Shown here piece after piece: positions 33,301-61,975 of a DNA stretch of 64,000 nucleotides. The number at the start of each line of letters is the position of its first letter. Positions within the stretch are counted from its first letter, which is position 1. The notes under the pieces are model-generated. The model was not told the origin of the DNA. It did no database searches and worked only from the letters and a program-made list of their open reading frames with translations. The stretch lies in contig NC_061772.1 in the NCBI RefSeq assembly GCF_022458985.1, positions 30,681,006 through 30,745,005 of the forward strand. Reading direction: 5' to 3'. Position numbers and translations under genes: made by a program. The stretch is from Mugil cephalus. Taxonomy: Eukaryota; Chordata; Actinopteri; Mugiliformes; Mugilidae.

Positions 33301-36300
33301 AATAAATGATGTGAAGACAGACCGCTCTCCAATGACCAATCAGCCAATCAGAAAGTAGTATTTATCGCTGCCAAATGAAATAGAAGCGCTGTAATCAGGC
33401 ACAATATTGCAATCATGTAATCACTTCATCACTTATTTATTTAATCTTTTTTACAATAGCTGTTTACTACAGTTTAGGAACTATGCAGGATAGTTACTTT
33501 ATGCATCATGGTTCACTTTAGTTAAACAGTTTTGGACTGTTGTGATTAGATGAGCATGAATGGAACATTTACTGTTACTATTTAAGATGTCAGGGGAAAA
33601 GAGAAAAAGGTATTCGGTCATTCTGAACGAAGACTAAAAGGCTGCTAGTTGACAACTGAGGAGACATCAAAATAAAAGGTCTTAAGTGGTGCTGCCACCT
33701 ATAGGTGCATCTTTACATGAGTGCTGTTAAACAAGACCAGAGCTATTTAAAAATAGCAACAAACCTTGGACGATGGATGCCTGGGTCACCATGACAACAA
33801 CACACCTCATCTCTGATTGGCTTTAATGACAAAAAGAGACAAAAACAACTAGTTTATATGCAGAAATAACAAAGATGAAAACACAAATGTCACCACAAAG
33901 TAAAGGATATCAGAAGATGAAAACCTAAATCTAAATTCTCTGTTTAAGGCCACAGCCCAACGAGTGCAGGGAAAACAAACAAATCGTCTTTTACTTTCTG
34001 TTTTGTCTCATTTTATTTTAGGTTGACCACAAAATCATGAAAAAAAAGATTTTTAGACACAGGAAAATTTGTATGAATTAGCTTTAGCTAAAGCTAGCAT
34101 TTAGCTTAATTGGAAGCTGATTGGTTATAGTGGATTCAGAGGTAATTAAAAGTGTGTTTAAGTCTAATTAAATGTGTTTGCTTTCTTATTTTGCACAGTT
34201 TAAAAATGACAAAAAGCAAAAATGACATAATCTACCGGAAGAAGAATGTAAAGATTTGTCAGGAATAAAGCGTAAAAAGAGTAAAAAAAGCAAAACATGC
34301 ATCTGTTAAGGATGCAAATTAAACATGAACGTATGAAGAAGTTAGAAAAGAGCAGAAAATTTAGCTAAAGCTAGCATCTAGCATCAAGCAACCGACACTG
34401 AAAGATGTCTGAGGCCTTAACTAGAAGCTCGAAGCTGGTGGTCATTTCTGATTGGTTGGAGGACTATCCAGTGGCTGCAGAGGTAATTAAGACTCTAGAT
34501 ACGTAATAAAATGCGTTTGCTTTCTTTAGCTGAAGTTGGCATGTAGCCGGGTGGTGTTAAGCTCTGTGAGTTGAGTGTAGCTCATGTGTTGATTAATAAC
34601 TTGACACTCACGCTTCATTGGTCTCTGCAGTGAAGCAGACGGGGATGAATCTGTACAGGTCGCTGTGCTGTGGCGTCCAGCTCAGAGTGACCTCTGCTTT
34701 CCCTAATTCGTCGTCCCTGAAGGTTTTGTTCATGTTGCGAGGGCCGCTGACCTGGAAGTCATGGATGCTTCAGAGGAAGAATCATTGTTTAGTTGTTATC
34801 GTCTTCTTTGAGTCAGGAGCTGGAGCTCTGATAAACAGCAGGAAGTACCTGGCGTGGTGAGCTTGTGCTTGAGCGAAGAGGTGGAACGTCTGTCCCACGG
34901 TGGCGTGAAGAACGTCTCCGTGTGAAGGAGTCCTGGACAGGAACACGGGCAGGACGTGTCCAGCTTCACAGTTTGGGATCGGAGACAGAACTAAGACACA
35001 AACACAGAATGTTTAGTTTACTTCTGAAGTTGTAATAAATCCACCCATGGAATCAATAAAACCCATCCTGTCCTGTAAGAATGTCGTGTCCGGTCCGTCT
35101 TGTCCCGTCCTTACTTACTCTCCAGTGAGAACTGAAGCTTCACTCTGCAGAGTGGACTCGTGTCGGAGGACGTCCTGAAAACCGTCGTCCCATCGGCGTA
35201 GGTCACCGTGATGTTCTGGGTGGAGAAGTCCTCCAGCATCAGCTCGAAGACGTGGACTCCAGTTTGGACTTCTCCTGTCCGTATCAGCGTGCATGCAGTC
35301 TGAGAAGACACAAGGAGGTCCACACTAGTCCTTAAACCAGTATCTAAACCATGTTCACCATGGACTACTTCCTGGACCAGAGAGATCCGGACCAGTCACC
35401 ATAGAGGAGACTACTTCCTGGACCAGACAAGGACAAGAAACCACCTCAGGAGGAAGAACATTAAGACTAACATAATTAACTTTATCTTTAGTTTTATTTT
35501 ATTTTTATTTTTTTTTAGATTCAAATTAAAAATCAAGTGGGAAAAAAAAAATCCAAAACCAATTTAAAACAAAGCAAAACTGGAAAGATGTGTTTTTTAC
35601 TTTTAATTCCAGAAACATTTTTATGTTTTTATCTTGAACAAAAAAAAGAGAAATTAAATTAATCTTCTTCGTCTTCGCCCATAAAAACCTTTAATTTATA
35701 TGAACCAAATAAAAACATCAAAAGATGAAAGGTGAATTTTCTTTTTAAGCAAAATTTTTTTTCTTTTTAAACCGTTAATTTAAATAAACTCTTTAACTCT
35801 TTTAACTCTCTATTTTTTTTTTATTTTAGATCCCAAAACTGAAACCAAATACCAAAAAGTCCCCAGAGCGTTATTTATTTAATTCCCAGGCTTGTGAACC
35901 TATTGTTCGCGTTAATCTGTTTCTGTTGTTACTGTCTGACTCACGCCTTAAAATTCTTTAACTGAACCGTGACGTGCTGCGGTGATAAAGCTGATAACCT
36001 TTCGTTTTCACGGTCTCTCGTGAGAAGAAACTGTTAAATATTGATTGCTGCGTTGGTTAAATTACCTTGTCCAGAGTGAAGTTTGCAGGCGCTGCAGCGT
36101 CCGCAGCGAAGCGACATCTCACTTTATCCCCGTCTGAGTCGTGAGCCAGAAGACGAACCCGTGTGAAGCAGTTCTGAGGCACCCTGCACCAACACACATT
36201 ACACTTAGTTATTTAGTTATGTTATTTAGTTATACACTCCCTTTGGAAACATTTGGATTCAGTAGTTCAGCTGACTTGATTATTTTAAATGGAGCTGAAT

Positions 36301-39300
36301 GCAGAAGAAGTTCAAGGTGATCTTGAGCAGCTCCAGGCTGGTGGTCATCTCTGATTGGCTGGAGGATTACCCAGGTGATCAAATGTGTGTTTAAGACTCT
36401 GGATAGGTCTAATAAATGATTTGCAATTATTTTGCACATTTTAAAATAACAAAAGGAAAAGATAACAAAGCATCAGCATAAACAACAAGACTTAGTAGTG
36501 CCAGGAGTAAAGTCTTTCTTTTTTTTTTTTTTTTGGCCAAATAGGAAAAGCTATTTCATGAATAGAATAGAATAGAATAGAATAGAATAGAATAGAATAG
36601 AATAGAATAGAATGCCCTTTATTGTCATTATACAGTGCATAACAAGATTGGGCAGCGTCTCCTTTTTAGTGCACACACATATACAAAATAGTGGACAGTT
36701 AAAATACTTAATACATTACTAAAAACATAATAGGTGAAGATAAACATATGTGACAAATACTGACATCCTAAACATTAAGAATCTGGAGTTTGTTTTATCC
36801 AGCTTTAAATTACAGATGATGTTATTTCCCATCCACACCCAACTGAACTGTTTAGAGAACTGAGATACATGGTGATGTATATTACAGATGTATATTACAT
36901 ATATATATATTATAAGTTTACCTCCGTTTATCTCCTGAGAGAATTCTTTCTTTAAAATGTAACACTACAAGTTTTTCCACCGTGTGATGAATCTGATCTC
37001 ATGATCATTATCGTATCGTACCTCTCATCTCGTCTCATTTCTTGTTGTGGACTCCACCTGTTTGTAAATGCATTTTGAATTTCCTCCTCAGAAATAACAA
37101 CACGAGCTCATTTACTGACGAACTTACACCTTTTCTGGGTGTTTGCGGTTTTTTAATCAGATACTGTATAAAGATGGACGGTGGAATGGCTACAAAAAGT
37201 GAAGCCAAGGCTATTAGAGCTCTGGTGGCTGCAGTATAGATAGATGGTATACATAAGCCCCACCCACTCGATGTTACTAAAACCCTAAAATACACGTCAA
37301 ATAAATTTTATTTTGAGACTGGTTTCTGTCATTTTAGGTAGTTAATATAATGTTGATGAATGTTCAAGTGTCAATATTTTGGTTAAGTTTTAGTTCACTA
37401 TTCGATGGAGGAGACGTGTTTAGTCCATATTTATATACAGTCTATGGAGACGTGTTTAGTCCATATTTATATACAGTCTATGGAGACGTGTTTAGTCCAT
37501 ATTTATATACGGTCTATGGAGGAGACGTGTTTAGTCCATATTTATATACAGTCTATGGAGACGTGTTTAGTCCATATTTATATACGGTCTATGGAGGAGA
37601 CGTGTTTAGTCCATATTTATATACGGTCTATGGAGGAGACGTGTTTAGTCCATATTTATATACGGTCTATGGAGAGACGTGTTTAGTCCATATTTATATA
37701 CGGTCTATGGAGGAGACGTGTTTAGTCCATATTTATATACGGTCTATGGAGACGTGTTTAGTCCATATTTATATACAGTCTATGGAGGAGACGTGTTTAG
37801 TCCATATTTATATACAGTCTATGGAGGAGACGTGTTTAGTCCATATTTATATACCGAAAAACATTGTGTACCTTAGAGAAGACACTGTGGTTGTTACAGG
37901 GCAGCTGTTGAGGGCGTGAGTGTCGGATCGAGTTCCCAGGTCCAGCTCTGCGTGGGTCGTCCAGTTGGTTTTTCCCTCCACGTTTGAGGCCCAGCAGCAG
38001 CCGGAGTCCCTGCAATGATAAAAATACACTGATGTAACACAAAAACAACAACAACTGCATCATTTCACACAACGACAACATGAACTGGGCCATTAAAATA
38101 AGACACGGTGAGCTGGGTCTGCAAGTTTTTAACTCCTCAGGCCTCTAAAAAAATCCATCCATGACAAAAAATATAAGCAAACACCTGAAATCCATATAAT
38201 CACAACAAATCTCCACGTATGCTCCAGTTCAGGAAGTTATTCTACTTCATTTAGACCTGTTGTCTCCTCTGTGGCTGCTTTCCTCTACTGTCTAGTCGTA
38301 GACATTTTCTGGTTGAACCTTGTTTATTTATACTTATTAACTTTTCATGCAAATTCTATCAATAGAAACGAGCTACAATGTCGCTAATTAGCAAGTACTC
38401 ATTTGGGGACAGTTGGACTTCATTGTTTCTAACTGTGTCTTTGCACAGTCATGATCAGTTATTAAAAATACTTTTATATTTTGACTTTATTGTAATATAC
38501 AGTGAAATAATCCCTTAAGTCCACATATGACGACATCGTCCTGTTCAATGATGCTTAGTTTTTATTTTATACTTCTTAGGTCCCACTAATCCCAAATACC
38601 TTAGAGAAATTAAAAATGCAAAGCAAATAAAAGCTCAGGTGTAACAGGGTTAAAGAATATATATTTAGAGAATAAATAAAGTTTAGTTTTACTCGTCTGA
38701 GTGCGAAACACAGCACTGAAACCAAGAAAAAGGAAATATTAAAATATTTTTAAAAATGAAACACTTATATTTTCTACTTTATGTTATAATAAAAGTTAAA
38801 AGAGTTTCAAGTTTGTCTCTCAAAAATAGAAACTGACCAGAAAGATAAAGCTACTATTTGCATGTTTACCCAGTGTGAGCCAATAGTTGGTAGTTTTATT
38901 TGTCACCAGGACATCGAATGATGCCCTGATCTGGGCTTCCATGGTTTTAGTTGGTATCTCCTCAGGTTGTTGTGGTAAACTGGTATTGATGATATTCATG
39001 GAAATAAAAGATGAAATTTCAATATTGTGTTAGAAATGTGCACATGATAATATGGTGCAAATGATCCAGTGCCACTTGTTTGTCATCTGTTTTCTTCTAC
39101 TTTTATGTTTGAGTCTAATTCTTCTCCCAAAAGAGACAAAACAACGTAAATAAAGTTAAAGATGCATTTCCTGGATTTTGTCGTTACGTACATTTTTCCT
39201 GGATATCGTGATAATATCGTTAATGAGTCCATGATAACCGTGAAGCCCTGGTGTCGCCATAACAATGAGGAAGTGATGTTAAACATTTATTGTTTTTCAT

Positions 39301-40745
39301 TGTGTTTTCAGGAACCTGAAACTGAAGCAGCTGAATATCAGAACGAGCTGAGAGGATTTTAAAATGATCATATCAATAACAGATACGTCTGAAATAAGTA
39401 GTTTGTGAATATTTCATTTATAAATGATAAAGTGATCAATAGTAAAGAATGAAAATAGCATTTTTAAACATTTACTAGAGATACATAACATGAAGCATTT
39501 ATTACTTATTATTAGTGTTTATAGATGATGAATTTATGTATTTACTCGTGCTTCATACTGTGTAATGTGTTTACACTGTGTGCGTCAGTGACACCGGTCA
39601 TATTTAATCTTTACAGGGATTTTTTAAAAATACAAAAAACTAAACCAAACACAACAACACAGAGCTTTTAGTTGAGTCTCCTTAATCTCTTTAAACCTTT
39701 TTCTGTGTCTGTGCAGCCTCCAGGTTTCACGTTGCAGTAAAAGTAAAATCAAACACAATCATTCTTCATAGAAACTAAACTGATCGGCTTAAGAAATAAA
39801 AGCTGTGCCGGTAAATTGCTTGTCTCTCGTTTCAGTGAAAACGAAGAGCGTGATGTTTAATTGTCATTTTTTTTTGTTTGTACGAATGAGAAACTCAAAA
39901 CTCGACTGTGCTTGTGAACGTTTTGTGGTTCAGTCGTGCTCGTTAATGATCCTCAGCGACTCCTCTGCAGTTTTCTTATTTAGTGTACGAGGGAGGTCCA
40001 AGCTGCGTTCAGGTTACACCCTAAATACCAACCGTGCACCATGAACAATTAGACAAAGACGCGTCCGGAGAGAGTTGAGTTACTTCGACCTGGACTCACC
40101 TCAGAGAAAAGGAGGTTTTATTGGTGGAGAAAGTGGCCGTTGTGTGTCCTTCAGACTGACACCAGCGTCCCTGGCCTGTGCCGTCGCTGTCCGTCTGCAG
40201 GACACTCGACTGATCCAAGCCTGTGCACACTCCGCCCTCACACCCCAGAGAGGAGTTGCTGTTACAGCTGCTTCGGCCGTTCTGTCGGTGGTAGAATGTC
40301 ACCTGCACAGGTCCGGGAAAAGTCAGCTTCTTTTTTCAACTAACTGTTGTTGTTGTAATAATTCTTAGAACTCTTGAAGACACAAGTCATCAAACAGGTG
40401 TGGTGAGGTATGACCGACATGTGAGTGTTTCATCATCTCTAACACTTTTTAGCTACGTGGCTACGAGTCCTCTTCAAAAACAACATCAGCAGCCGTCTGC
40501 TCATCATAAACAGTCCTGAATTCCCTCCAGTGTTTTGACCCCCTTCCCCCCATTTAAGTGTGTTTAGTGAGACTGAAAGTGACGTAAAGTTAAGGTTGTG
40601 CGATGAAATTTCTGACCTTAAAGCTCCCGTCCTTTTCCCTCCGTGGAGGCATCACACTGAGGCTGTCTCCATAGAAGCCGAGGGTCGAATCGAACCCCAC
40701 CAGGGCCACGAGAAGCAGCAGCAGCAGAGGAGCACCCGCCTCCAT
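30360..40745 (-). CDS. ZP-cluster gene C: intact ZP-domain membrane protein without mucin stalk
   Basis: Thirteen exons: 40745-40617, 40302-40100, 38009-37872, 36183-36066, 35299-35119, 34990-34849, 34767-34612, 33820-33765, 32991-32816, 32721-32321, 31998-31902, 31805-31577 and 30592-30360. They total 2259 nt, 752 residues plus stop, all GT-AG. Order: signal peptide (1-22, Leu-rich); cysteine-rich N-terminal module (about 23-256, with [10 protein letters not shown] and VPQNCF); linker domain (about 257-370); ZP domain (about 376-625; [35 protein letters not shown]); cleavage site RRRRR (628-632); membrane helix (about 711-729); cytoplasmic tail ending DSQWEPN. The protein is predicted to be secreted to the cell surface, cut and assembled as a matrix or filament; expression site is unknown. 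Exon count and phases equal gene B, but exon 5 is short. Family assignment is sure, orthology is not. Confidence 0.9.
30625..31565. repeat. Degenerate GTAG/TTGG tetranucleotide field filling gene C intron 12
   Basis: Almost the whole intron consists of drifting runs of TAGGTAGG, TTGGTAGG, GTGAGTAG and the like, interrupted by short unique pieces (about 31150-31260). It ends only a dozen bases from the exon 12 donor. It contains dozens of GTAGGT and GTGAGT strings, mostly on the antisense strand. Confidence 0.85.
32050..32300. repeat. Dispersed repeat in gene C intron 10
   Basis: The block CTATGGAGACTTGTAGGGTT, then TTCATCCATGTAGCTTCTTC, resembles a widespread fish repeat end. AGTTCTAAAAGACTT near 32126 recurs inverted as GTCTTTTAGAACTGAA near 32220. 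Non-coding. Confidence 0.4.
34090..36440. repeat. Three copies of one dispersed sequence in gene C introns
   Basis: A block containing GGTGGTCATTTCTGATTGGT, GGAGGA and then AATTAAGACTCTAGAT occurs at about 34430-34530 (intron 7). A diverged copy lies at about 34090-34190 (intron 7), and another at about 36320-36430 (intron 3). It is probably a short non-autonomous element; its ends are not defined. Confidence 0.5.
36561..36790. repeat. (AATAG)n plus retroelement tail in gene C intron 3
   Basis: About 10 AATAG units (36561-36612) precede ATGCCCTTTATTGTCATTAT, a sequence also present at about 23810-23880. The pentamer run joined to this block is the usual fish retroelement end arrangement. Confidence 0.7.
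37404..37855. repeat. 36-39 bp minisatellite next to gene C exon 3
   Basis: About twelve units of the form TATGGAGGAGACGTGTTTAG, then TCCATATTTATATACRGTC, alternate between 39-, 38- and 36-base lengths (loss of one or more bases in GGAGGA). The array ends 16 bases from the exon 3 splice donor (exon starts at 37872). Its core, TTTATATACAGTCTATGGAG, resembles the common fish repeat sequence that also seems present at 37158-37260. The open frames across it are artefacts of the unit length being a multiple of three. Confidence 0.95.
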
Positions 40746-42780
40746 GATGTCCTCCTGAGTCTGTCTGTGCAGCAGCTCGCTCTCTCACTTCCAGTGTCAG
40801 AGCTGTAAGAAGGCGGCTCCCTCGGAATTCACCCGACAGGACGAACCTGATCTGGGATGACGTGTCGCTGTGCGCAATGCATTTTTTGGAGCATTGCTGA
40901 GCTCTTAAAGTCATAAAGGATGGAAACTGACTCTGTGAGTTGTGTGTTGTCGACGTGCAGCCTGCACGAAATTTAATCCCTGAGCTGAGAGTGGGTTTAG
41001 ACCTAGAGAGAGCACATCCCAGGGGCAAAATACTGCAGATAAAATGAAAGAAGAAGGAACAGAGTGACAGACACAAAGTGACGGATGATCAGCAAAATAA
41101 ATAAATAAATAAATTGCACGTACAGGACCAGAAAATGTCTCTAACTGTGGAAGGAACAAGAAAAAAGAAGCAAAACAAAAGATGAGCCACAATCAAATGA
41201 TTCAGACTGGATGGAAGCTGTTCCTGTTATTGTTTTGGGTTTTTCACTGTTTGTGAAGTTACTAGTGGTGGATGTGGAATAGGTTACCTGCACATTAAAA
41301 TGCCTAGAAAGAATGAAGCATTAAGGTTCAACTCCCTTACAACAGTCCAAATTCCCATCCTTAACTGGTACATAACTGGACAGCTAATTATCTCGGGTCA
41401 TGAGGGTGAAGTAAACACTCGTGAAAGTGGATGTGAAAATGTGGAAAATCTGTTAAGAAACAGAAAAACAAGGTCTATAATTTAAAGAGGAACCAGAGGT
41501 GGTTCTAGTCTGTTTAGTGCCAAACTTCTCCCCAATAATAAAGTATTAGACAAATATCAGGTAGATATATGCACACGCGTAGAAAGGAGGTTTATAGATG
41601 CACATAATGTAAAGAGTGATGTAACTCAGTTGGAGGAGGTGGATGTCTCCTCATCCTGACTAGAAGGTGCTACGTAGCATTCAGATGTGACCCTATTCTG
41701 TATTAAATAACAATATGATTATTAATGTAATATACAAGTCACAAAGCATACATGCACTTTTGTAAAATTTAATACACAACATACACATTATGAACAATTT
41801 ATCAAACGTGCTGAAGCAGAATCAGATTAAATTCCACATATGTTTATTCATACAAGAGTTAGTGTATGATGAGGTAGACTGATATAGAGCTCTTTATGTT
41901 TAAATCAGGAACAATACAACATCCTGGACTAATGTCTGATACCAGGAGATCCACAAAATACTCAACATGTCACAAAAGATAAAAGAAGTACGTGTATAGC
42001 GTCTTCTAAGTTGGCTTAATGAACTCGGGATCTAATCAACAGCATGGAAAACCTTCATATCAGGAGCTCAAAAATAAATGATGTATTGTGAAACAGACAA
42101 GTGAAAATGGAGAAAATTTGTTTTAGAAAACAAGGTCTATATTTCAAGAAAAATAAGGAACCGTGACTAGTTCTCTGAAAAGAATGGACTCCCTACAAAG
42201 AGTCTAAAGCCACATCTTTAATTGGCATTTAACTGGGCAGAGAATTATATTGTATCATAATAATTAATTGGAAATGCTATGTAAATGAAACCTGAGAAAA
42301 TAATTTTGGAAAACAAAGGCCTATAAAGATCTTTCAATATAGAAAAGAATGGAAACAAAATATCCTCCCAAAAATGGAGCACTACTTTAAACGAGTCCAG
42401 ATTTCCATCCTTAATTAACTGTGTTGCTAATTAACTAGCTTAAAACAGCTGTGTTTTATTTCAACTGTTGTCTCAACATTATATTTCAAAAACTCCTCTA
42501 TTCTTTTCTGTACAAGAATAATGCACTGATTGTTATAGTCTCGAAATGATGACTTTTTTCTCAACAACAATGTAATATTTTTACTTTTTTCTTGACATTT
42601 AGATTTTTTCCCGTAGTGCATAATGAAAAAATATCTACCTCCTGTCATTTTTTTCTGTACTCGAATAATTTAAAAATCGTGTCATTTTAAAACCAAACAA
42701 TCAGGTAACTTTTCGTTTCCTCTTTTTACGCTTTCGCTTTCTTTACATTTTTTTCTTCATTTGGGACTCACGGGATACCA
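40746..42780. other. Intergenic DNA between gene C and arfgap2
   Basis: This divergent intergenic region must hold the gene C promoter near its left end and the arfgap2 promoter at its right end. 41330-41480, 42190-42330 and 42385-42440 are diverged copies of one sequence (core ATCCTTAACTGG or ATCTTTAATTGG then CAGAGAATTAT or CAGCTAATTAT), an unnamed local repeat. A short (AAAT)n run lies near 41096-41114. No coding homology. Confidence 0.45.
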
Positions 42781-42783
42781 TAG

Positions 42784-42818
42784 TGACGTAATCGTGTGGA
42801 AATTGTCAGAGTGGCAAA

Positions 42819-42825
<7 letters not shown>
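42784..42825 (+). promoter_or_regulatory. arfgap2 promoter elements (CRE-like and YY1-like)
   Basis: TGACGTAA at 42784-42791 is a CRE/ATF-type site 28 bases before the start codon. The start codon itself lies in CAAAATGGCGACGG, close to the YY1 consensus CAAGATGGCGGC that often overlaps housekeeping start codons. No TATA box. Inferred from motif match only. Confidence 0.5.
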
Positions 42826-52516
<9,691 letters not shown>

Positions 52517-53369
52517 CGTCCCACGGCAGCGACGCCGCCTCACGCCGACCCGACGCCTGGGGACCGAGGACACGACGAGAGACAGAAGACGGTTGCATGG
52601 AGACAAGAAACTCTCCCTCGTCCTCCACTTCAGAGACACTTTTCCAGGAGTGACACAGTATTTTCTTCTCTCATCCTCATTAGTAGACTTTTATTTTCGT
52701 AAATGAAACCATCAGATTCTGGCGGGACGGACGGACGGACGGTGGTTTGGTCTTTTTTTTTTCTAAAACGAGTTTTCTTTGTAATTTTTTTTTTTCTGTG
52801 CAAAAGATTTTTGGTCTTAGATTTTCACAATGATGTCGAGAGTTAATTCTTCTATATTTTATTCCTTATTCTCAGATCAGAGTGTTGATTTGTTTGATTC
52901 ATATTATCTGATACGTTTGTTTTACTGTGATATTAAAAAAAAAAGAAGAAAAAAGTTATTTTTAGTGTTAATTTGAACGAGATTCCAGTAAAGTTTAACT
53001 CACTGCTGCTTCATCACAGGTTTTATTTTAGAGGTTATTATTTTTCTGTTTAAATAATCAGTTCAAACTAAAACCAGAAGGTGGCGCTGCGTCCAGCAGG
53101 CGTTTTAGAGTTTACGTCCCGCTCTGACTATGCATCTCACACCAGAACCTCTTTCATTCTGAGTCGGTTCCACAAACTCAATCATTTCTCTGAACGTCAT
53201 CTCTGTGCTGAACACGAATGAATCTTAATTTTCCGGTTTGTTCTCGTCCTAGAAAGCGGTTTGTCATTTGTCGTATGTTTGTCAGTAACACCCCCCTCCC
53301 TCCTCCTCCCGCCTCCAAACAAACGAGTAAGAAACGTGTGGACTGAAAAGGATGAAATGTTCAAAATTA

Positions 53370-53375
53370 TTTATT
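53370..53375 (-). promoter_or_regulatory. pex16: Candidate poly(A) signal of pex16
   Basis: TTTATT on + (AATAAA on the coding strand) lies about 340 bases beyond the pex16 stop codon. It is inside the predicted arfgap2 3' UTR. Confidence 0.45.
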
Positions 53376-53417
53376 TGTAGGCTACAAAAAAAAAAGAAGA
53401 AACTTATTCAGTATGTT

Positions 53418-53423
53418 AATAAA
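53418..53423 (+). promoter_or_regulatory. arfgap2: Candidate poly(A) signal of arfgap2
   Basis: AATAAA followed within about 25 bases by a T/G-rich stretch (TCTGCTGTGTTAAACTCTTT), about 900 bases beyond the stop codon. Confidence 0.55.
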
Positions 53424-53714
53424 GATGAAGAAACGTCTGCTGTGTTAAACTCTTTCTTGTCGCCTGCTGGTGAGAATCCGATTACTTTTTCTCTGCTAAG
53501 GATGAAATGAAACCGTGAATCAATCACAACGAAAGTCTCTGAAAGCAGGAAAACGTTTCCTTGAACGAACTAAGATTAGAAACTGTTGAGTAGGAAAAGC
53601 TGTGATGATGATTTCTGAGGAGAACAAAGTTCCTCATAGTGTCGGTTTCCTTTCTGATTTCTGGGGAAGTGTCTTTTGTCTCTGACGGGTCCTTTCTCCT
53701 GGACCCGAGGCTTT

Positions 53715-59648
<5,934 letters not shown>

Positions 59649-59909
59649 TTCAGCCTTAACTAGAAAATAAACTCTTCATTTAGCCACTGCCTCCAGATTC
59701 CACCAACTGTTATTTAGTTTTTTAAACCCTGAACTCTAGCTGCAGCTCTTTAAGACTTAACAAACTTCCGTGTTGATGGTCCGTCCTTTATTAGTGTCCC
59801 CCCACCTCGCCCCGAGGCCTGGACGCTTTAGTTCCGGGCCGCTAGCATTTTGTGCTCGGCTTCTTCTTCCGGTCACGTTATTGTTGCATCAGCATCCGAC
59901 TCTGCTGCA
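59649..59909. promoter_or_regulatory. Shared bidirectional promoter of pex16 and cars1
   Basis: The two start codons are only 261 bases apart and point away from each other. There is no TATA box. CTTCCGGT at 59866-59873 is an ETS-family site (ACCGGAAG on minus), followed directly by TCACGTTA, a CRE/E-box-like string. Such TATA-less, ETS-bearing intervals are the usual form of vertebrate bidirectional housekeeping promoters. Function is inferred from arrangement and motifs. Confidence 0.65.

Positions 59910-61975
<2,066 letters not shown>

Noticed and set aside
37404..37855. Possible CRISPR-like array
   Set aside because: Units are directly tandem without unique spacers and the context is a vertebrate intron.
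37350..37919. 189-codon repetitive frame (ETCLVHIYIQSM units)
   Set aside because: Created by the 36-39 bp minisatellite, whose unit length is a multiple of three. It lies in an intron of gene C and runs across an exon in the wrong strand.
40618..41076. 152-codon minus-strand frame over gene C exon 1
   Set aside because: It reads gene C exon 1 in another frame; the ATG at 40745 with signal peptide and correct phase into exon 2 is clearly right.
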